DNA of 33,006 nt, taken from an uncultured Erysipelotrichaceae bacterium. Lineage in GTDB: Bacteria; Bacillota_I; Bacilli_A; Erysipelotrichales; Erysipelotrichaceae. How positions within the stretch are numbered: the first letter of the stretch is position 1; the number at the start of each line of letters is the position of its first letter. The DNA lies in the NCBI GenBank assembly GCA_946537835.1, contig CAMNGB010000007.1, positions 1 through 33,006 on the forward strand. Direction: 5' to 3'. Under the pieces are notes generated by a model. That model did no database searches and was not told the DNA's origin. It saw nothing but the letters and a program-made list of their open reading frames with translations. Shown here one piece after another: positions 26,449 to 33,006 of this stretch. The position numbers were made by a program, and so were the translations under genes.

Positions 26449-28569
26449 TCACTTGAAGAGATGAATGTGAACGAAGACAGAAGCCATGGAATTGGCCACG
26501 GTCGACATTGTCTTGATGAAGATGTCCAGGGCTACACCGACGACATCTTTTCTTGTATCGCCGACAGTATCGCCGGTAACGGCTGCCTTATGCGCCGGTG
26601 AACCTTTTTCACTGCCGGTGATTGCACCGCTTTCAATATACTTTTTGGCATTGTCGAACGCACCGCCCGAATTGCCCATGAAGATCGCTCTCGGAATTGC
26701 AACGATGGTTGCACCGATCAGCATGCCGCCGACAAACTCGACGCCGAACAGGAAGCCGCCCAGCACCGGGATGAACAGAGCCAGCACCGAAGGCATCAGC
26801 ATTTTGCGGATGGCGGTATTGGCTGCCATTTCAATCATCCGGTTGTAGTCCGGCTTTTTCGTTCCTTCCAGAATTCCCGGTTCGGAAAGCTGGCGGTCAC
26901 CCTCATCTGCCATCAGCTTGGCAGCATCGATCGTGTTGTCCGTCAGCATGGCACTGAAGTATTCGACCATGGCACCGCCGATGATGGAACCGGCAATGAC
27001 AATGTAGGAAGCGATATTCAGAACCGGTTCGGCACCGGCGCTGGTGTAGCTGGATACATAGGCAACGATCAGTGACACCGTCGCAAACGCAGCTGAACCG
27101 ATGGCAAAGCCTTTGCCGATGGCGGCAGTCGTATTTCCTACAGCGTCCAGACGGTCGGTAATGGCACGGATCTTTTCATCCAGGTGGCAGGATTCGGCAA
27201 TACCGCCGGCATTGTCGGCAATCGGACCGAATGCATCGATCGATACCGTTGCCCCGACGAATGACAGCATGCCCAGAGCCGAAACGGCAATGCCGTAGGT
27301 ACCGCAGATGCGGCCTGATACAAACAGGGCAAGCCCGATGACCAGCACCGGCGGCAGGCAGGAACGGGAGCCGATGGCATCACCCTTGGTGATGACAAAC
27401 GCCTCGCCCTCATGGGCAATATTCGCCAGGCCTCTGGTCGGCCTGAATTCCGTACTTGTGTAATATTCGGTAATGGAGCCGATGGCAATGCCGCTGACAA
27501 TTCCCAGCACTGCCGAAATCCACGGTGTGATCCAGCCGAAGCGGAAGCTTTCGTACAGAGGCACATTCCTGAATACATACCAGCTGGCACCCAGGCACAG
27601 AAGCAGCGTGATCCCGGCAGAGAACCAGGTCGCAAGGTTCAGCTCACGGGAAGGATCGTCAGACATTTTCCTGATGTTGGCAATGAACAGTCCGATCAGG
27701 CATGCCAGCAGTCCGGACCCTGCCATGATCAGCGGGAACGAGACCGTGGCACTGAATGTCTCGGCAGTAACAGTGCTGCCGCCATTGTTGTATGCCGTTA
27801 CGGCAATCATCAGCGTTGCGGCAATGGTTGCGACAAAGCTTTCCAGAAGATCGGAGCAGTTGCCGGCAATATCATTGACATTATCACCGATGAAGTCGGC
27901 AATCGTATTCGGCACACGGCTGTCATCCTCGGGCAGATCATGACGGATCTTGCCGAGGATGTCGGCAGAGATGTCCGCTGCCTTTGTATAGTTGCCGCCG
28001 GCTACACGGTTGAACATGGCGACAATCGAGCAGCCCAGCGAATAGGTCGTGATGCGGGTAATGGTCGGATTGCACGGCAGTCCGGTCAGAAGCCCCTTTC
28101 CGGCCGCATCGGGTGAAATGCCGTTCCATATGATCAGGATCAGAACCAGTCCCAGCAGTCCCATGGCCTGGACCGACAGACCGCTGATCGATCCGCCTGC
28201 CAGAGCTACCTTGACGGTTTCACCGATGGACATTGTTTCCCTGGCACGGTTGGTTGTTCTCACATTGGCATAGGTTGCACTGCGCATGCCGAGTATGCAC
28301 ACGCAGCTGCTCATGGCAGCACCGATCAGCAGCGTGATGCCGCTGGTGATCTCCACCAGCAGAGTAAAGATCACTGCCAGAACGGCGACAACAATGATGA
28401 CGTATTTGAATTCTGTTTTCATGAACGTATCGGCACCGCTGCGGATGATCCCCGAGAGCTCTTTCATTTCTTCGGTTCCTTCATCCATATTTTTGATGGC
28501 GCTGTAGTTGCAGAAAACATAGACCATTGCGATACACGAAATGGCCAGGATACATAACCAGTAAACCAT
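26449..28569 (-). CDS. hppA: Membrane-bound ion-translocating pyrophosphatase, K+-dependent type
   Basis: DAFGPIADNAGGIAES, LDAVGNTTAAIGKG (Ala rather than Lys at the K+-dependence position), GGNYTKAADISADILGKI, TGDTVGDTRKD; multiple TMs. Start MVYWLCILAIS at 28569 with GGGGAGAAAACAAT-ATG is preferred over the track start 28644. Confidence 0.94.
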   Translation of the reverse strand: MVYWLCILAISCIAMVYVFCNYSAIKNMDEGTEEMKELSGIIRSGADTFMKTEFKYVIIVVAVLAVIFTLLVEITSGITLLIGAAMSSCVCILGMRSATYANVRTTNRARETMSIGETVKVALAGGSISGLSVQAMGLLGLVLILIIWNGISPDAAGKGLLTGLPCNPTITRITTYSLGCSIVAMFNRVAGGNYTKAADISADILGKIRHDLPEDDSRVPNTIADFIGDNVNDIAGNCSDLLESFVATIAATLMIAVTAYNNGGSTVTAETFSATVSFPLIMAGSGLLACLIGLFIANIRKMSDDPSRELNLATWFSAGITLLLCLGASWYVFRNVPLYESFRFGWITPWISAVLGIVSGIAIGSITEYYTSTEFRPTRGLANIAHEGEAFVITKGDAIGSRSCLPPVLVIGLALFVSGRICGTYGIAVSALGMLSFVGATVSIDAFGPIADNAGGIAESCHLDEKIRAITDRLDAVGNTTAAIGKGFAIGSAAFATVSLIVAYVSSYTSAGAEPVLNIASYIVIAGSIIGGAMVEYFSAMLTDNTIDAAKLMADEGDRQLSEPGILEGTKKPDYNRMIEMAANTAIRKMLMPSVLALFIPVLGGFLFGVEFVGGMLIGATIVAIPRAIFMGNSGGAFDNAKKYIESGAITGSEKGSPAHKAAVTGDTVGDTRKDVVGVALDIFIKTMSTVANSMASVFVHIHLFK

Positions 28570-28722
28570 ATTGTTTTCTCCCCTTAGAAATCGAAATGAC
28601 TTTACATAAATGCTAACACATTTTGCGAAATATGACCAAAGCATGCATATAAAACAGGACTTTTTTTCCTTTCTTGAGTATCATTAAATTAGAAACAGTG
28701 TTTTGAAAGAAGGTACATTATC

Positions 28723-29802
28723 ATGAGTGAAAAAAGGCCAAAGATCCTGTACATTGTCAGGCGGCTCAGCGGCGGTATTTTTACCTATCTGATGGAGCTC
28801 TCAAACCGTCTGATCGAAATGTACGACATTACCATCGGTTATTCTACCAATGAAGAGACACCGGAGAATATCCGCAGCCACTTTGACAAACGCATTTCCC
28901 TGATTCCGATCGTTTCCTTCCAGGAAAAATCCAGTCTGCTCAACGACGCTTCCGTCCGTTCCGAACTGCGGGCCCTGGCAGAAGCCGAAAAGCCGGATAT
29001 CATTCATTTCCACGGTTATGAAGCAGGACGTCTCGGCCGCAAGACCTTTGCCGGAAGCGACATTCCGATGTTCTATACACCGCACGGCTACCTCTTTCTC
29101 TCGGAGGATCACAACGTTCTTTCCCGCAGCCTGTTCCGCATGAACGAGCAGAGCTGTGCCCGTACAAACTGCACGACCATTGCCGTCAGTAAAGGTGAAT
29201 TTGCCGAAACCCTGGCATTCACCGACAATGCCGTCTATATCAACAACGGCGTCAATCTCGGTGAGATTGACAACAGCATCAAGGATGAAATCAATACCGT
29301 TCATCCGCTGACTGTCTTTACCACCGGTCTGATCAATCCCCAGAAGAACCCCGATCTCTTCAACGAAATCGCCGAAGCAATGCCGGATGTGAAATTCATC
29401 TGGATCGGTGACGGTGAGATGCGCTACAAGCTGAAGGCAAAGAATATCGAAGTGACCGGCTGGCTTGACCGTCAGGAAGCCCTGAAGCGCGCCTATCATT
29501 CCGATGTATTTATCCTGACTTCCTTCTGGGAAGGTCTGCCGCTTTCCCTTCTTGAGGCAATGTATATGAAAAAGCTGTGCATTGCCACCAACGTCATCGG
29601 CAGCCGCGATGTCATCCGCAACGGTGAAAACGGCTTCCTCTGCAGCAGTGCAGCAGCCTTCGTCAATGCCATCAACCATTTCGATGAACCGCAGACACAG
29701 GAAATCGTAGAGACCGCCCAGCAGGATGTGGTCAGATCCTACAACCTGGACAAGATGGCTGTCTCCTATATCAAGATCTATCAGAAGGCTCTTGACCGAT
29801 AA
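28723..29802 (+). CDS. Glycosyltransferase family 4-like
   Basis: 359 aa; ILYIVRRLSGGIFTYLMELSNRL, FTTGLINPQKNPDLFNEIAEAMPDVKFIWIGDGEMR, VFILTSFWEGLPLSLLEAMYMKKLCIATNVIGSRDVIRNGENGFL. Confidence 0.92.
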   Translation: MSEKRPKILYIVRRLSGGIFTYLMELSNRLIEMYDITIGYSTNEETPENIRSHFDKRISLIPIVSFQEKSSLLNDASVRSELRALAEAEKPDIIHFHGYEAGRLGRKTFAGSDIPMFYTPHGYLFLSEDHNVLSRSLFRMNEQSCARTNCTTIAVSKGEFAETLAFTDNAVYINNGVNLGEIDNSIKDEINTVHPLTVFTTGLINPQKNPDLFNEIAEAMPDVKFIWIGDGEMRYKLKAKNIEVTGWLDRQEALKRAYHSDVFILTSFWEGLPLSLLEAMYMKKLCIATNVIGSRDVIRNGENGFLCSSAAAFVNAINHFDEPQTQEIVETAQQDVVRSYNLDKMAVSYIKIYQKALDR

Positions 29803-29836
29803 TCTCTGTACAGGATCAGCTGAAGAAAATCAACAG

Positions 29837-29864
29837 CCACCGGCTCAGCCGGTGGTTATTTGTT
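29837..29864 (+). terminator. Rho-independent terminator after the glycosyltransferase gene
   Basis: CCACCGGC-TCA-GCCGGTGG then TTATTTGTT. Confidence 0.8.
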
Positions 29865-29873
29865 CAGGAGAAG

Positions 29874-29899
29874 AAAAAGAGAGAGAACATGTCTCTCTC
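29874..29899 (-). terminator. Rho-independent terminator after the ABC exporter operon
   Basis: Minus strand GAGAGAGA-CATGT-TCTCTCTC then TTTTTC; overlaps the last codons/stop of the gene. Confidence 0.7.
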
Positions 29900-31649
29900 A
29901 TGACTGCCACTGGGCATTGAACAGGGATGCATAGAATCCCTTCTGATTCAGCAGTTCTTCATGGGTGCCGCGTTCAATGACCGTGCCGTGCTGCAGCACC
30001 AGGATCATATCCGCTTCCTTGATGGTGGAAAGCCGATGGGCAATGACAAATGTCGTCTTGCCGCGGCACAGTTCCATCATGGCTTTCTGAATCTTCTGCT
30101 CGGTCGAAGAGTCGACGTTGCTGGTGGCTTCATCCAGGATCAGCATCTTCGATTCATTGAGCATGGCTCTGGCAATGGTCAGCAGCTGCTTCTGCCCTTT
30201 CGAAATATTGACGCCGTCATCGCTGAGGACAGTATCATAGCCGTCTTTCAGGGAAACAATAAAGTCATGGATTTCAACGGCACGGCAGACTCTTTCCACA
30301 TCTTCCGCAGTCGCATGATCGCTTCCGTAGGCAACATTCTCACGGATCGTTCCCTGGAACAGCCAGGTATCCTGCAGCACCATGGAAAACTGCTTCCGGA
30401 GCGAATCTCTGGTGCAGTGAAGAATATCATGACCGTCAATGCGGATGACACCGCTGTCGGGATCATAGAACCGCATCAGCATATTGATGATGGTTGTCTT
30501 GCCGGCACCGGTAGGTCCGACAATGGCAATCATTTTTCCTTCTTCCGCCTTCAGATTCAGACCGTGAATGATTTCCTTGTCCGGCACATAGCTGAAGCGG
30601 ACATTCTCAAATTCCACATTGCCGCTGACATGATCAAGCACAACCGCATCATCGTCGTCCTTCTTCTCCGCCGGTTCATCCAGCAGTGCGAATACACGTC
30701 TGGCCGCAGAGAATGCCGACTGGATTTCCGCCAGAACTTCGGCAGCGCCGCTGATCGGACCCGAAAAACGTTTGGAATACAGGATGAAGGCAGAGATACT
30801 GCCGATGGAAATCTGCTGCAGAAGATACAGCGCCCCGCCGAATCCGGCAATCAGTGCCAGGGACAGATTGTTGATGAACATGACGGTCGGACCGACAATG
30901 GATCCCTGATAGTCTGCTTCATAATAGGTATCCACAGCCTCAAGATTCTTCTCATCAAAACGGGAAATGATGGTTTCTTCATTGCCGTATGCCTTGATCG
31001 TTTTCTGTCCCGACAGCATTTCCTCCACAAAGCCGTTCAGTTCACCGAGCTTGGCGCTGCGCTTTGAGAACAGCGGCCGCACCACTCTGGCCCGGTGTCT
31101 GGTAATAAAGAAAATCAGGGGTGTTGTGACAACAAAGATCAGGGAAAGCCTGCCGCTGATTCTCAGCATCATGATGAAGGAACCGATCACGGTGATCACG
31201 CTGGTCGCAATCGTCACAAGATCCGAAGACAGTGATGCATTGATCGTATCGATGTCATAGGAGATACGTGAAATGATATCTCCGACCGGATGGGAATCAA
31301 AGAAATAGACCGGCAATTCCAGCAGATGGTCAAAAACTTCCCGGCGCATTTCAGCCGTGATCCGCGATGACATGCGGATCAGAAGCAGCTGGGTGACATA
31401 GGCAAGGATACTGTTGGCAAAAATGCATATCAGCATCATGGCACAAAGACGCAGCACCGCTTCAAAATCAACATTCCCGATTTCGCCGATGGCATCGATT
31501 GCCCGGCCGGAGAAATACGGAATATACAGGGCCGCAGTATTTGCGGCAACAGTCGCGATCACTGCCAGCACCGCCGTGCCGAGATGCCGGCGGATATAGG
31601 TCAGAAGACGCATCGCAACTGCTCTGGAAGATGTTTTCTGTTCAGTCAA
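29898..31649 (-). CDS. ABC exporter half-transporter (canonical Walker B subunit of a heterodimer)
   Basis: Walker A GPTGAGKTT, signature NISKGQKQLLTIARAML, Walker B KMLILDEATSNVDS, H-loop IAHRLSTI. Likely TTG start at 31649 (LTEQKTSSRAV...) with GGAGG 8 nt upstream; track ATG is at 31679. Confidence 0.9.
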   Translation of the reverse strand: MTEQKTSSRAVAMRLLTYIRRHLGTAVLAVIATVAANTAALYIPYFSGRAIDAIGEIGNVDFEAVLRLCAMMLICIFANSILAYVTQLLLIRMSSRITAEMRREVFDHLLELPVYFFDSHPVGDIISRISYDIDTINASLSSDLVTIATSVITVIGSFIMMLRISGRLSLIFVVTTPLIFFITRHRARVVRPLFSKRSAKLGELNGFVEEMLSGQKTIKAYGNEETIISRFDEKNLEAVDTYYEADYQGSIVGPTVMFINNLSLALIAGFGGALYLLQQISIGSISAFILYSKRFSGPISGAAEVLAEIQSAFSAARRVFALLDEPAEKKDDDDAVVLDHVSGNVEFENVRFSYVPDKEIIHGLNLKAEEGKMIAIVGPTGAGKTTIINMLMRFYDPDSGVIRIDGHDILHCTRDSLRKQFSMVLQDTWLFQGTIRENVAYGSDHATAEDVERVCRAVEIHDFIVSLKDGYDTVLSDDGVNISKGQKQLLTIARAMLNESKMLILDEATSNVDSSTEQKIQKAMMELCRGKTTFVIAHRLSTIKEADMILVLQHGTVIERGTHEELLNQKGFYASLFNAQWQS

Positions 31650-33006
31650 ACAAAGCACCTCCCATCTGTGAATCGGCAATCATCTGATAGAGCTGATTGT
31701 CTCTGCTCAGTTCTTCATGACTGCCGCGGCCGTCAATGGCGCCGTGGTCAAGAACGATGATTTCATCACAGTTCTTAATGGAAGAGACACGCTGGGCAAT
31801 GATGATCATTGTCGTATCCGGATACTTTTCGTTCAGGGCTCTGCGCAGAGAGGCATCGGTCTGATAATCCAGGGCACTGCTGGAATCATCCAGCAGCAGA
31901 AATTCAGGTCTGCCGGCAAATGCCCGGGAGAGCAGAACCCGCTGTCTCTGACCGCCGGAAAGATTGGTGCCCTTGGTTGTCAGCATATAGTCATTCCGCT
32001 CCTGCAGTCCGGAAATGAATTCTGCTGCCTGTGCATCCTCTTCTGCCTCCAGCATTTCCTCGTCACTGACTTCCCTTCCGAATCGGATGTTTTCCGCCAC
32101 ACTGTCGCGGAACAGGAAATCATTCTGCATGACAATGCCGAACTGTTTCCGCAGTTCCTGCGGTGTAAAGTTTCGGATATCCCTGCCGTTCAGATAAATC
32201 GCTCCCTGATCGACAGCATAAAAATGCAGCAGCAGTGAAAGCACCGTGCTCTTGCCGGCACCGGTGGCACCGATGATGCCGAGCGTTTCCCCTTTGCGCA
32301 GTTTGAAGCTGATATGTTTCAGATTGTCCTTTACCTTCAGATAGGAGAAGGTCACATCCCTGAATTCAATGGCATACTGCGGATCCCCGTCCGGATAATT
32401 TCCCGGGACATAGTCCTTCTCCGTTTCACTGTTGATGATTTCCATGACACGGGCCGAGGAAGCCATACCGCGGGAATACATGATGAACATGCGGCTGACA
32501 GCCATCAGCGATCTGGAGATCATCTGGAAATAGGACATGAAGGCAAGAATCCTGCCGGTCTTGGAGAGCCCGAGATTGACGCGCCAGGCACCGACGACGA
32601 TCACTCCGACCATTCCCAGATACAGCAGCATATTCATGGCCGGATTGATCAGTGCCATCATCCGGTTGGCTCTGACTTCCTGATTCTTCAGTCTGTCATT
32701 CACCCCGGCAAAGCGCTTCATTTCATAGGGAACCTTGGACAGGGCCTTGATGATGCGGATGCCCTGGGCATTTTCCCTGACGACCGAAACCATGCCGTCA
32801 TTGGCTTTCTGCACGTCGGTAAACATCTTTACGCCGCGGGTGGCCCGCAGCACAAGAATGATGATCATGAAGGGAATCACAGCCAGGAATACCATGGCCA
32901 GAAACGGGTCGATCACAAAGGTCATGATCAGGCCGCCGATCGTGATCATCGGAGCCCTGACCCCCAGTCTCTGCATCATGCCGATCATTCTGTGCATGTT
33001 GTAGGT
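31642..33006 (-). CDS. ABC exporter half-transporter (degenerate Walker B subunit), N-terminus beyond the window
   Basis: Walker A GATGAGKST, signature NLSGGQRQRVLLSRAFAG, Walker B FLLLDDSSSALD, H-loop position IIAQRVSSI; frame stays open to the window end. Confidence 0.92.
   Translation of the reverse strand, partial: TYNMHRMIGMMQRLGVRAPMITIGGLIMTFVIDPFLAMVFLAVIPFMIIILVLRATRGVKMFTDVQKANDGMVSVVRENAQGIRIIKALSKVPYEMKRFAGVNDRLKNQEVRANRMMALINPAMNMLLYLGMVGVIVVGAWRVNLGLSKTGRILAFMSYFQMISRSLMAVSRMFIMYSRGMASSARVMEIINSETEKDYVPGNYPDGDPQYAIEFRDVTFSYLKVKDNLKHISFKLRKGETLGIIGATGAGKSTVLSLLLHFYAVDQGAIYLNGRDIRNFTPQELRKQFGIVMQNDFLFRDSVAENIRFGREVSDEEMLEAEEDAQAAEFISGLQERNDYMLTTKGTNLSGGQRQRVLLSRAFAGRPEFLLLDDSSSALDYQTDASLRRALNEKYPDTTMIIIAQRVSSIKNCDEIIVLDHGAIDGRGSHEELSRDNQLYQMIADSQMGGALFD

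Noticed and set aside
1-33006. CRISPR arrays, tRNA/rRNA genes, insertion sequences, prophage or toxin-antitoxin modules
   Set aside because: No regularly spaced repeats, no tRNA-like cloverleaf, and no transposase, integrase or TA-type ORFs seen; intergenic gaps are short and explained by promoters and terminators.

Overview
33 kb of what looks like a mid-GC Firmicutes chromosome (Erysipelotrichia-like by overall impression; not verified), densely packed with about 20 protein-coding genes. I see no tRNA or rRNA genes, CRISPR arrays, transposases or phage genes. From left to right: partial PAP2-type phosphatase and Tex (minus); FtsX-type permease plus MacB/LolD-type ATPase (minus); a plus-strand operon (uncharacterised three-TM protein, SPFH/stomatin protein, 90-aa membrane protein) behind what reads as a yybP-ykoY (Mn2+) riboswitch with an intrinsic terminator; an LCM/TcmP-like methyltransferase; a CydD-CydC-DUF1294 operon; M29 aminopeptidase and DUF2130 protein; DUF349 repeat protein; MATE transporter; gdhA with a candidate leader peptide; amidohydrolase, a second M29 aminopeptidase and a TM/SseB-like protein in one operon; AlkD-like DNA glycosylase; a second MATE transporter; a K+-dependent-type membrane pyrophosphatase with divergent catalytic motifs; GT4 glycosyltransferase; and an asymmetric heterodimeric ABC exporter. 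The strongest candidate for something new is the Mn2+-type riboswitch controlling an uncharacterised membrane protein/SPFH operon. All calls come from reading sequence and motifs; no searches or folding programs were run.
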